This document shows positions 1 to 11,645 of a stretch of 64,000 bases of DNA, piece after piece; position 1 is the stretch's first letter; the number at the start of each line of letters is the position of its first letter. The stretch comes from Capillidium heterosporum (Eukaryota > Entomophthoromycota > Entomophthoromycetes > Entomophthorales > Capillidiaceae). Location: contig WBMQ01000012.1 in NCBI GenBank assembly GCA_016630905.1, forward strand, positions 1,240,001 through 1,304,000, given 5' to 3'. Both the position numbers and the translations under genes were made by a program. A model generated the notes under the pieces. It saw only the letters and a list, made by a program, of their open reading frames with translations. It ran no database searches and was not told the DNA's origin.

Positions 1-2930
1 GCTCAAGTTCTTCTAACACGGTGGCAAGTTTGGCGCTTGTATCCTCGTGGTTGTAGTCCTTGGAACCGTTGGTTTTGGGGGCGGCTTCGGCACTTTCAGC
101 AAGTTGTTTTTCCAACATCTCATTCTCTGATGACAAAACATCCACTTTGGATTTTAAATCGACCAAGGCACCGTCCTTCTCAGTAACCAAAACTTTCAGC
201 GCTACGAGCTTCTCAGCTATAGCAGGGACATGACCATTTACTTTATCAGAACTAATATCTTGACCTTGGACGATGGCGTCGATGAATCTGACGCTCTCAA
301 GGGCTTCCTTCTCGAGTAACTCGTTATTGGATGTAGCTTGTTCCAGCTTGGATTCGAGTTTACTGATGGTGGCATCTTTGGTAGAGATCAATGCTTTCTG
401 TAGCTCGAGATCTTCTGAAATGACGGCAAGCTCATTCTTTAATGCATCGACACCTGAGTTCTGAATTGCTTCTTGATCGTCAGTCGATTTGTCCAGACTT
501 CTGTTCAGAGTAACTGCACCGTTTGTAGAAGTATTCTCTTCCTGAGGAGCTGTGGTTTGTTCAATTACATCCGATGATTCCACACTTTGCATCAAAAGAG
601 CAAGTTTGCTGTGGGCTTCAATGAGTTTCTGGTTTTCTAAAATGAGCGCATCAGATTCAGCCTTAAGGCTGACTATGTCTTGATCTTTCTGGCTGACAAG
701 AGCTTTGTAGGATTCAAGCTCTTCAGTCTGCGAAGCAAGCTTATCGTCCAAACTAGGGCCGGAAGAACTATCCTCCACGTTAGTGCTACGAGAGGACTGT
801 AAACTTTCACCAAGAGTATGTTCAAGTTGTTGCTTGTCAGATATCACCACTTGCAACTCAGCCTTGAGCTTTTCAGTCGAAAGGCTAAACTGCTCGATTT
901 TGTCATTAAGCTCGATGTTGGTGAGCTTAATAGTTTTTAACTCTTCGGACACGGTCGAAAGTTCCTCAATCTGAGCGTGCTTCTTGCTACTTTCCTCCTC
1001 TAACTTAGCAACCTGGTCGTTAAGATCTTTGAGCTTCTGTACCAACTCATCGTTTAAAATCTGCAGCTGAGTAGCTTTGTTTGGCTCAAGAGTAGAATCT
1101 TGCTCCACTCCGTTGATGGGAGTTGTAGGACCGGCAGGAGTGTCGTTGATGGTACTAGAATCGTTTGACTGCAGGAAAGATCTAGAAAGATCGGAATGGA
1201 TGTTTTCTTCAGAGTTTTTCGAATCGTCAGGCTGATGGTGGCCATTCAGGTTACCAACTTCGAGAGCCTTAGCTTCAAGGGCCTCGACCCTTTCTTTGGC
1301 GCTCTTAAGCTCTTGGGTAAGGCTAAAGTTCTGATTCTTCTGAATACGAACTTGGTTGTCCATTTGGATGTAGAGCTGCTCGTAAAGTTGGAGCTTGGAC
1401 TGAATGTTCTCAGGGGTATCGACCGAATTGTTGGCTTCAGAGGGTGGACGGGATTTGTTATCAGTATAAGAAATTTGACTTGGCGAGTTCGAATAGCTAA
1501 CAGAGCTGCTGGCTTTCAAAGTCTTGTGCTTGGCTTGTAGCTCGGTGTACAGCTTCTTCAACAGCTCAAGGTCTTTTTTATAAGCCAGGTTCATTTGAAT
1601 TAATGCTGCCATAGGTACACTGAAGCTTTGGTCGCTCTTGGTGCTAGGATCAGGGGTACTGTCGGCCAAACTTCTTTCGGCTTTAACGTTCTCAAGCTTT
1701 TTGTGTAAAACGGCTATCATCAATTTGAGTTTAACTGGATCGTTGGTGTCGTCCTTTTCGATAGATATCTTTGACTTGATGTCACGAGCGTTACTAGCGT
1801 AATAGAGAGTACTGATGGTTTCGGGGTGGTCATCGATGGCTGGTGATACACAGGCTATCATCATAGTGTTGCAGTTACCTCCAAGGGAGTCTTGGAGCAT
1901 ACGGGTGAGCTTGGAATCTCGGAAAGGAACGTGAACTTTGGTGGCTTGAGCTTTGGAGAGTGACTTTATGACTTTCCCGAGAGTAGAAAGCCCGGCGTTA
2001 ATACTAATTCCTTCCTTTGCACGGTCACCAGTTGCACCGGTACGCTTCATCCGCTCTGAGCCGGCTAAATCGACAAAGTGACACTTTGAAACAACGGTTG
2101 TCTCGATACCATTTTCATCCAAACGCGTCTGGACCAAAGTTCCAGAAATGATGCCGTGCGACCGTGAAGAGCCTTGGTTCATGCTAGTCGATGCAGTTTT
2201 ACGTCGCTCCATACCTCTCTGTAAGATTTCAAAGACCTCTTCGATGGAATTGACTTTGACCTCACGGGCTCCAGTCCAAATGATTTTACCCTTATCTTCA
2301 CGGACCTGTACCACGTTCATATTGCTAAGGTCGTCATTCAGTAAATCCTTAAGGTCCTCGTTGTAGAGCTCTAAGTAGGTCATTCGAAGTTCGATCTTGA
2401 CGGATGGGTCACTCTTGTGGATAGAATCTAATATGAAGTTAAAAGCTCTCGGTATAATACCGGCCGAGTTTCCAAACGAAGTTTCAGAGGTTCCCATGGT
2501 ATAAGACTTTCCCGAGGAGGTTTGTCCATAGGCAAAAAGAGTTACGTTGTAGCCTTCAATAAACGTCGAGAGCATGTTTTTAACGCAAGAAGCGAAGAGA
2601 GCCTCTTGGTCCACGGTTTCATCGCAAACGTAGTCGAATTCCCAAGTTCTGTTTTGATCGGTTATAGTGTTGTTTGCCATGGATGTGGTAAATGCTACTG
2701 TCTCACTCTTTTTGGTGCTCGGCCTAGTAGATCCAGATTTGGTCAAAGGCCTAACTCGTACAACTAAATGAATTTGAAATTAGAATGACATGCATATAAG
2801 CAAATAAAATAGTTGGCTATTTCAAAATAACAAAAGCTGTGTACTTACCAACCTTCACCGAAGTGCTGATTGTCCCAGAGATGTTAGTTGCCTGACTCAG
2901 ATTCGATTCTGAGAAGGTTGGTGAAAGCAT
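1..2930 (-). CDS. Kinesin-4-like motor protein (partial, C-terminus beyond left edge)
   Basis: Microtubule motor. Two exons are visible: 2849-2930 (27 codons plus one base) and 1-2763, joined across an 85-nt intron (2764-2848, GTAAGT...TTTAG); 948 residues are encoded with no stop before the edge. The motor domain spans about residues 27-360: VRVRPL strand, P-loop GQTSSGKS at 107-114, switch I NQGSSRSH, switch II DLAGSE. The stretch after switch II (GDRAKEGISIN) and the LGGNCNTMMIACVSPA segment resemble kinesin-4 (KIF4/KIF21/KIF27) more than conventional kinesin. From about residue 450 on it is a long, heptad-rich coiled coil with Glu/Lys/Gln/Ser-rich linkers. The P-loop has Ser in place of the usual Gly and Ser instead of Thr, still within GxxxxGK[ST]. 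Start chosen: first ATG in frame with the spliced motor. Family is confident; the subfamily is an inference. Confidence 0.9.
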
Positions 2931-2942
2931 ACTTTTACAATA

Positions 2943-2998
2943 CTAAGGGGAATTTGATTAGTAGCTAGCAAATAAGGATTTCAAAAATATAGACCTAC
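2943..2998 (-). other. Likely 5'-UTR intron of the kinesin gene
   Basis: On the minus strand a GTAGGT donor (2998-2993), a TACTAAT-like branch site and a CCTTAG acceptor (to 2943) bracket 56 nt ending 12 nt before the kinesin ATG. Signals match the coding introns in this window. Not confirmed by transcript data. Confidence 0.5.
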
Positions 2999-5900
2999 CT
3001 TTGGTCTTTAGTTTACTTGGTGTAGTGTGAATTTCAAAAGCGAGGATGATAGTAGTCGTAGTTGTAGTGGAAGGGTATTCCCTTTAAATTAGCTTTGAGC
3101 CCAATTCAATGTGCCCTATTTGGCAAATTACGATTTCTGGGTTTTGTTAATGGAAATTTTCCACTGCCTTAACAGCTATTCTCCCTCGAAAAAACAATAG
3201 CTAACCCCTATCTCCTACCTGAAACGCTCCTATCTATCAAGCTGAATATATTGGCCAATTGTAGCATGCAGGTTTGCCTATTCTTTGGTGAAATCGGTAT
3301 TGTTACGAAAATTAAGCCGACTTTTACCACGAACACCTGCAAACAAGGGTTGCTTCGACTCCATCCACTATAGAGTAACCAGTTTTAGGCAGTAACTGGG
3401 ATACAGTTTATACCTGCATATATTTTAGTAATGTGCATATTTCATTATCAAACTTTTATATAGAAATGTGTAAACTTGCTGATGGATGGAATGGAGATTT
3501 ATTATACCTAATCAACATCCTGTTCGAAATTAATAAGCTACACTTCACTGCTCAGTGTCGAATACTATTGCTTTTGATAAAATTTATGTAGTGAATATTT
3601 CCATTTGATATTTCAATAAACATAGCTTTAGGGTTTGTAACTTTATATCTAATTACTATACGTCGAAATAAATGTAATTATACTTCACTTTAAGGGTAGG
3701 TTTGATCCCTTATTACTAAATATACATGATCACAAGAAGTTAGTGTGATACATATGTACGCCACAATTTATATACCCAAGAAAAATCAAAGATAGTACCA
3801 TATCTAGAATATTCTTAGTAAACTTCAAGATTATTTAGTAAGATAGCTAAGCTGGAAAGTAAAGGAAAGGATTCTATTCTAAAATGGGAGCTCTCAACTT
3901 TGTAAACCTAGAGTGATTTCATTCACTATTATCGGCAGCTTTTAAATTTGTCGTAACAAAGTATTGTGCCGTAAATTCAAAATAAAGATTGATATAGCAG
4001 AACGAAGTTAGTGATGAAATGATAATTACCGAACAAAACTCGGCAAAACTAATAAACTATAGTTGGCATTGTTTCTTTTGCAGTATTTAAAATTAGTTTG
4101 TATCTTTTGCAAAGAATTATTTTGGAAGTTGAGACCAACAAGTTTCGCTCTATGTAACAAAAGGTATAAATTGTAAATTTACCATAAAATGCAATATTTC
4201 CATCACCTCATGAAGGTAAAATAATATACGCTACATAAAAACTTCAATAATTTATAAAATTAAAAGATGCAATTGGCCACTTTGAAATATACTTCACGAA
4301 TTGACTCTTACTAGGCAGTGGGAGTACTGTAATGCTGTTAAATACTTTATCTAGTTATAAGATGGATAAAAGTCAAGGAAGATGAAATGTACCCAATAAC
4401 ATGTTAGTTTATATCGAAGCCCATCTTACAGCAAACCAGCTCCTATCGAACTTTTAACACATTTATTTCGGTACATGTTGTCCAATATAAATCAAAACTA
4501 AACATACCTCTATCCTATAACATTGAGAGCGCAGGCATTCTTGAATCGACAAAAATGCATCCGAATTTGTAGGGTATTAAGAAAACGCAACTACTGTTCA
4601 TCCGTACCTCTACTTCATCTACTCCAAAAGGTACATTCAGATTCTACCAGCTTGTCAAAAGCATCTTTTCAATCCACCTGAAATACATTAGCCCATGCTT
4701 AGAAATGTAAGCGGTGGATACCGACCCACCCTATAAACTTCTAATCCCGAACTATAACAACATATATTCTAGAATTTTTATACCTTTTCCGAATGATATA
4801 CAATTACCAATCCATTATAAATCATTTACGGCATCCATACTATTCAAAGCCCTTGCTTACGCAACCAACCTATATTAAAGCTTCTCTTACCAATCTTTTC
4901 GATCAACTTTATAAATTTGTCAAATTGTTGGTAGGCAGCTACTAGTAGTGCGAAATTGAGTCTAGACTTTATATAGCTTTTATTTTGGATGGTACGTGTG
5001 CCTACCTCCATTTGTAGATTGCACGATCAAATTGAACTGTTTGTTCTACCTTTATGGCAAGCATCAAACTAAATTGGGATATGGTAGCTTGGTTCGTGAA
5101 TAAAATGGTCTAGAACTTTGAAATTGTAAAGATGTTGCTACTTGGATGCTGGCTCGCCGAACCCAGTTCTTTTTGCCACGGGTCGGACTTCTACGTTTAG
5201 AGTAGGGTACGGAATTTATTTTTGGGCTAGGGAGTACTATCAACACATCCTTAAATGCTGTTGGGTGGGAAAAAGGAACCCGATTCTTGAGTTCATTTTG
5301 ATGTGAAGGCTAATTGTATTGGATCTAGAGCTTAACAACATCAAACTTTACTTGAGATGGCACATCTTTATAATGAAATGTGGTAATCTTTCGGTGTTTT
5401 TTGAGAAAAAGACTATTGATAATAGATATCAAAGGTACATAATCTGGAATTTGGCTATGTTTTGGGAGTGCCAAACTATCAACTATACCTGTCTGTGAAT
5501 AAGGAAAATCTTCTCAAATGCGAACAAGCCCTGTAACTGCCATCTTTCGCCTATGGTCAATATCTCATGAGTGAGATTTATGATACATTACTTTGATCTA
5601 TCACATTTGGCTATAATCCATTTTCCAGTGGAATCAAGCTTAATAAGCTGTGTACTTATCTGTTGATAAAAAGTGCAAATAGCGTCTTAATTCCTGAGTA
5701 ACTATATTTCAGAATGTGTCCTAGTATGATGATGCAGTAATTTAAACTTGGAGTTTAACCATCAGCTATTGGAAAAGATAACTGGTAGATGAGTTCTGTT
5801 TTATTTCTCACTAGATCGTTTTGTACTATCCCGCTATTCATAACTTCGGAATTTGTCGGCAAACTTCTATAAATGGGCTTAAATTAGGTTAAATGGATCA

Positions 5901-7635
5901 TTCGGCATGGATTTCAAAGTACTTCTAGCATTTGTATTAGAAACCCTATCAAAGTGCAGGAAAGCCCGACTATCATAAATTACTGACATATACGTACCAA
6001 TTATCTTTGAACAGTTAGCAAATATCCTGTTTGAATAGAATACTATCGATATGAAGTTTGCCATAAAAAGTGTTCCAAGTTATAACTAAGCTTACTATTA
6101 CCAATTGTATGTTTACTACTTTAAACCTACAGATCCACATCACTAACATATATGGAGTAGTAAGCTTTAGATTCTAGAGCTGGAAAGTAATGAGATACTC
6201 CTAAAGGCATAATTGAAAGTGGATATGACAGGGATGGATAAACTCATATTGGATCTGTATACCGTCTACTCCTTCCAAAATCCCTTATGGACGAGACTAC
6301 GTTTCGCTACAACAAATCTTCAGTTTGCTATTGAACAAATTTCTCCTTTCCCCTTTCCAAAAAGCTCTAGAATCTATAGCAAAACCGGTCTACCAACCTA
6401 AAAGTATAAATGCCTTAGAACAGCTCTTTACTGCATTGAGTCTATAGCGAAATCCACCTTACATAATACTGTATATCCATCATAGGAATCAAAACCTGAC
6501 TATAACTTTTTGGGAAAATCATTACAGCGAAAGTGTTCCCACTTCAAAGTAAAAGACTAGACTCTTACAAGAAGTCTATCGAGTTCAAAGGAAATTGCCA
6601 TATATATCTGAAAATTGTAAACCTTGAACTGAAGTTAAATGCAAACTGGTTCTTGTAGAAATCGGTAGTTATGAGAAGAGTTAGTCAACTCCATTTTTAG
6701 TATCCGCAATGCATTCCATCTTTATTTAGTCCTTGGAAGGTTGGAAGGTACCAACAATACTTTAAAGCTTTTGGTAAAGTTGAAGATGCAGCAATGGTTT
6801 ATTCCTTAGTTATTCTGGAATTTTTCTATTGAAAAGTTTTCATTTTTGATATGGTTCGAAGCTAGCATAGGTTGTCAAGGTGGTGACTTGGCTTACTTGA
6901 CGAGCGGCAGATCTCTGTTGGCGCCATAACATCCATTAGAGAAGTTCAAGTGATGTGTTAGCTCGGCAAACTCTTTGGAGTTGGTTCCGAATAGAAAAGC
7001 TGACTTATTTATAGGTTAGAATACTAAAGTCCATCCTATTCCCAAACCATTTCCAAAAGGTTGAACTTGTTGGCTTGGTTGTCAAGATGGCAAGGTAGAG
7101 TTCTAGTTCGACAGGTGATGGATAAACTTATTAGCTTGTGGCTAGTGGGTTTAGCCTGTAGCTTACAAATCGTAGAGCTGTAAAACTTTAATGATTCCTT
7201 ACTTGATGGAATTGTGCTTGCTATGAATACCTAAGTTGCACCGGTTTTGAAAGGTAGGATAAATAGAGTTGCAATTTTTTACTTTTTAGGAAATTTCCAA
7301 GTGTAAATCCGATCTTATAAATCAAAAGGAACCTAATCCACCTAATAACTATTGGCTACGGATGCCCAATTTCCTAGCCTGTAGTAGCTGCATATTGGGA
7401 GCTAATTTGGAACTGAAATATATACTTATTGATCGTTTCGAAGTATTAACCGGATTTCCAAAAAGATAGATCGTAGGACCAATTGTATTCCCAGGCAGCT
7501 GGAATGATATAGGAGAGCTATTGTCATAAAAGTGCCGTAAACTGAAGTTTTTTTACTCTAATTAGCTAGGAAACTCAAGCCCGAGCCATTTTATCGACTT
7601 TCTGGTCACTGGCTTTTGCCTTTTCAGCCCAACTG

Positions 7636-7802
7636 GCGCTTTCCTAACATAGCCAGTGATTTTCATATCAATCGTTCATTTGAGGATTTCTCAAGCTGAA
7701 ATCCAAGCCTTTAAATTTGTAATTGTAGACTTCCATTGGCTAGAGCAAGATGTTGGTTTTGAAAAGCAGCAATTTCCGCCTATGTTAGGAAATCGCCAAT
7801 TG
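7636..7802 (+). repeat. Dispersed repeat, copy A
   Basis: About 165 bp closely resembling 37025-37195 in the same orientation. The first 120 bp are nearly collinear, with shared runs such as TAACATAGCCAGT, TTCATTTGAGGATTTC and TTGGCTAGAGCAAGAT, then small indels. It has no coding signature and no terminal repeats that I can see. It could be the remnant of a short interspersed element or a conserved non-coding block. Confidence 0.7.
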
Positions 7803-8470
7803 GATTGGAAAAGGCAAAATTCTTTTCAGAATAAGTTGGGCTAAAGGGTAGATTTATCTAATTTTAGCACCAATTCTAACCTTGAAATAGCTAGAATACA
7901 ATCTAGACACTGATTATTACGAGGACTTCATCTTTCTGGCTAATAGCTGATTAACTTTGAGCCCAATTGGAAGTTTGGATTTGTCTAAAGAGTCCCATAC
8001 GCTGCAGCTTTAAAGCTTTCAAATAGATTAGGTTGGCGAGATAGAAATTTGAAGTGGGTATAGCAATCTATTTTTATTGGAATTGCAAAAGCGAACCTTC
8101 ATCTTGACCAAAATTAATTTGGGATGGGATGCCAACCGTCCTACCGTTGGAACCTTGCTCCGCAAACTATAGTGAATCAATGGTTTCGTCCCAACATGTA
8201 GTTAGCTAAAAACGCATTAGCCAACCAGCCAGGCCAGTACGGGATTGGATTGGTGATGGGATGGGATGTTGCAAATAGCTAAATTGGGTTTGATGGCAAA
8301 GATCTAGACCTCCTAAACCTATTTTAACTGAAACTTGAGTGTAGTTCCTCATCTTTATGGAATGGACTAATTGAAACATCTGCTAGTTCAATAGGTACAA
8401 TGATGTTGCTGTATCGAGCAAAGATGCGGCATCCTATTGACTACAATGCGGTGGAACCACCATGTGGATT

Positions 8471-8521
8471 GAACTGGAACGACAGCTTCATTTTACGGGC
8501 TGCAGCCCGCCCATCCAGTTC
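8471..8521. other. Hairpin with 14-bp GC palindrome
   Basis: A perfect 14-bp palindrome centred on a PstI-like CTGCAG core lies at 8496-8509. It is nested between GAACTGG (8471-8477) and its inverse CCAGTTC (8515-8521). It stands out in AT-rich DNA about 0.5 kb upstream of histidine kinase 1. It may be a protein-binding site; function unknown. Confidence 0.35.
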
Positions 8522-9051
8522 ATTATAAAACCAAACTTGCAAAATTAACCTAAAACTTTTGGATAGCCATCCCTTCTAATTTGCTACTTTTGTAGGTGTA
8601 GCTCCCTTTGGCGGCAGCTGGGTCTAGACCCTAAACTTGGGAATCGTCATTGTGCTTCAACTTGAAGACAAATTAAATTGGGTTAGAAACTCTTTCCATC
8701 AGCTTGTTTAAACTTTCAAAGTTCGAATTTCTAGACAACTGATATAATTTAAGTCGTATTCAGCCAAAGTTCGCTATTATATTCGCCTTGAGCAACTTTA
8801 GTCTAGGCTCGCTAATACTTTATCTCACTTTTACAACTCAACCTTGAACTTGGACTTGCCTTGCTTGTGCACCGTTTTATATTTAAATACCTTTGAATCA
8901 CTCTTTTGGTTTAAATACAACTTTACTTTAGAAATTGGATTTCTACAATTCAATTGTTCATTCCAACCACATACCTTATATACGATACCCAACGACAACC
9001 TGTTTCGCCTAGTTTCAACTTCAGTTTCAGTTTCACCTATTTATAACCAAA

Positions 9052-11645
9052 ATGCCAACCTGCTGTATAGACAACATCTGTAGGGTGATATGCGACGCCA
9101 CCTTCGAGCCAGTTTTAGTATGCGACGAGTGGCGACCACTCGCTTGCAACACGCGACTATTGGAAGTATTCCACTACAAGAGCGAAGCCGATGTCATCTC
9201 CCAACCCATCCGTGAGTTCGTCAACAAACACTTTACTCCTAAAGAAGTGGTGGAGAACGGAGAGAGTAGACAGGTCCAGGTACTGGAGCTGACTTACGCC
9301 CTAGTCTCCACCTCTGACATGTCGGAGAAAATGGCTATAGCCAAAGTGAAACAGTGGGAGTTCGAGAACCGCCCTTACTACACAATCTCGATTCGAGATG
9401 TCCACATCTTGAAGTTGGCCAAGAAGGAGCCAGTTACTCTGGAGATGGAGCCGGTGCATGCTGAACCTCTAGGTAGTTTAAACAAGCAGTCCATGGACTT
9501 TGATCCTTCTGATGAGCCAGAGCTGGAGTCGAGGTTGCTGCAAGAGTTTGCTCTATTAGCCGATGCCATACCGAGTATGGTGTGGGTTTGTGGTAGGGAA
9601 GGTGAAATCTAGTAAGTGCTTATAGTCAACTTGGAGTACGTTTATTTACACATACTGTTTTAGTTACGCCAACAAGAGGGTCAAGGAAACTTGGGGTATC
9701 GACGTACTACAAGAGTCCTGGCAGGTAAATGGCTTTGGGGTGATGAAGTTATTAATAAGTTTGATAGGACTGTATAAATCCGGTAGATTGGGAATCTTTT
9801 ATACCGCAGTGGAAAATAGCTCAAGCGGTAGATCTAATTGACACTGTCAGAATACTAACTGTACATTCTAGTCCCTAAGTGCATTCAGCCACGAAACTAG
9901 ATACCGAAACAAGTACGCCATACCCGACCCCAACGACCCTTACCAAGGCTACCGATGGCATATCTTCCAATCCATCCCCATCTTTGACAAGAACAACGAG
10001 TTGAAGCGTTGGGTACTCACTGCTATGGGTAACTACCACACATCAAAGCCATAAACTAACGTTTATTTTTGATAGATGTCCATGACTGGAAATGCGCTGA
10101 AGCTGAGAAGCAAAAGTTGATCGCCTCGGAAAAGATGGCTATAGAAGCCTCGAGGTTGAAGTCAGCCTTCCTGTCGATGATGTCCCATGAGATAAGGACG
10201 CCGCTGTTTGGTATTGTCGGCAATACCTGCCTACTTATGGAAACTGACATTGACAACGACCAACGTGCCTACATTAATACAATCGACGGGTCTGCACGAC
10301 TGATGGTACATTTCCAGGCAATTAGCTCGTTTACTAATACTTTATTTAGATGTCAGTAATTCAAGATATCCTCGACTTTTCCCGAATTGAAGCCGACAAA
10401 CTTAATTTACAGATTGCCCCCTTCAGCTTGAAGCGGCTGTTGAACCGATGCTCACGAGCCATAAAAAGCTCAGCCACTAAGAAAGGTCTAAAGTTCATTG
10501 GTAACACATTGACCGACGATTTGAACGTGGTTGGAGACCAGCAACGTGTCCAACAGATCCTAACCAACATCGCCTCCAATGCCATCAAATTCACCCACGA
10601 AGGCTCCGTCACTCTGGAAACTACGGCCAAGTCATTGAGCAACGGCCAGATCGTTGTTCGAGTAGTGATAAAGGATACCGGTATCGGTATGGGTCCTGAC
10701 GTTACCAACAAACTGTTTACCCCCTGGACCCAGGCTGACTCCAGCAACCGAAGGTTGTATGGTGGCAGTGGCCTAGGTTTGGCCATTACCAAATCCTTAG
10801 TTGAGATGATGGGTGGACGGATCGGATTGAGCAGCGAGATGAACGTAGGTAGTACATTCTGGGTCGAACTTATCTTCCCCGAGATCGAATTGGAGGATTT
10901 GAATGACGATGTTGTGAGTTCTCCTGAGAGTGCTTTGAAGATCTCCAAGTTTGAATTCTATGATTTCAACACAAACCAGCCGGCTCAAATCCCCCAGTTA
11001 CCCCAACCCTTTGTCAACCACAGCACTCCACTCAGTCCCATCCCTGATACGCTGACGCGGCCTCCCAAAGCCATAAAGACGATCGACCTCAAATCCCCCG
11101 GTGCCACATTACCACCACCCGTCAACCTCTTCCCACGTAAGCCTGCCAGTGCTACGGCTAAGCCAAACAAAGTTTCCAAGGCCAAATCGCAAAGTCCCCA
11201 GCTTCCCAACGGCCGCAAGTTCCAAGTCCTACTGGCCGAAGACAATCCCATCAACCAAGCCATCCTTGTACGTTTTCTAGAGAAGATGGGCTGCATCGAG
11301 TTCATTTTAGCCAACGACGGAGTCCTAGCTTTAGAGACCTACGCCTCCAAACCCAAAGGCTACTTCGACCTCATTTTACTGGACCAGTCTATGCCCCGTA
11401 TGGATGGCGACATGGTATGCCAGGAAATTCGCAAAAAATTCAACGACGAAAAGCAAGTTATCATCTCGGTGTCAGCCAACGCATTACTTTCGGACCGCAC
11501 CTATTTCTTGGAAGTCGGCATGAACGACCACATATCAAAGCCGGTTACTTTTGTCAACTTTAGAGAGACTTTGACCAAGTGGCTGTTGGAGATCACCCCC
11601 AAAGCCGACAATGAAGTTCCAACATCAAATTTGTCCCTCAACTGA
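9052..11645 (+). CDS. PAS-domain hybrid histidine kinase 1
   Basis: Five exons: 9052-9611, 9664-9724, 9872-10028, 10076-10305, 10350-11645, giving 767 residues. All introns are GT-AG and phases agree. Order: N-terminal PAS-like region (about 5-115), second PAS (about 165-260, containing YYANKRVKETWG), dimerisation/phosphoacceptor helix with HEIRTP (His297), HATPase with N box (ILTNIASNAIKF), G1 DTGIGM and G2 GGSGLGL, a Pro/Lys-rich linker, then a receiver with acidic pair ED, phosphoacceptor Asp681 in LLDQSMPRMDG and the conserved Lys of HISKP. All catalytic residues are present, so it should autophosphorylate and relay His to Asp. No membrane segment is seen; it is probably a cytosolic sensor feeding an HPt protein. 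It is paralogous to the gene at 61134. The input signal is unknown. Confidence 0.92.

Larger units (their letters stand above)
2999..9051. other. 6-kb AT-rich spacer between divergent genes
   Basis: No ORF with recognisable motifs and no tRNA is seen. It holds the promoters of the kinesin gene (leftward) and of histidine kinase 1 (rightward), one member of a dispersed repeat (7636-7802) and a strong hairpin near 8496. ORFs here are at most about 80 codons and look random. Confidence 0.6.

Noticed and set aside
10361-11314. Minus-strand ORFs across histidine kinase 1
   Set aside because: Antisense shadows of the conserved kinase exon.
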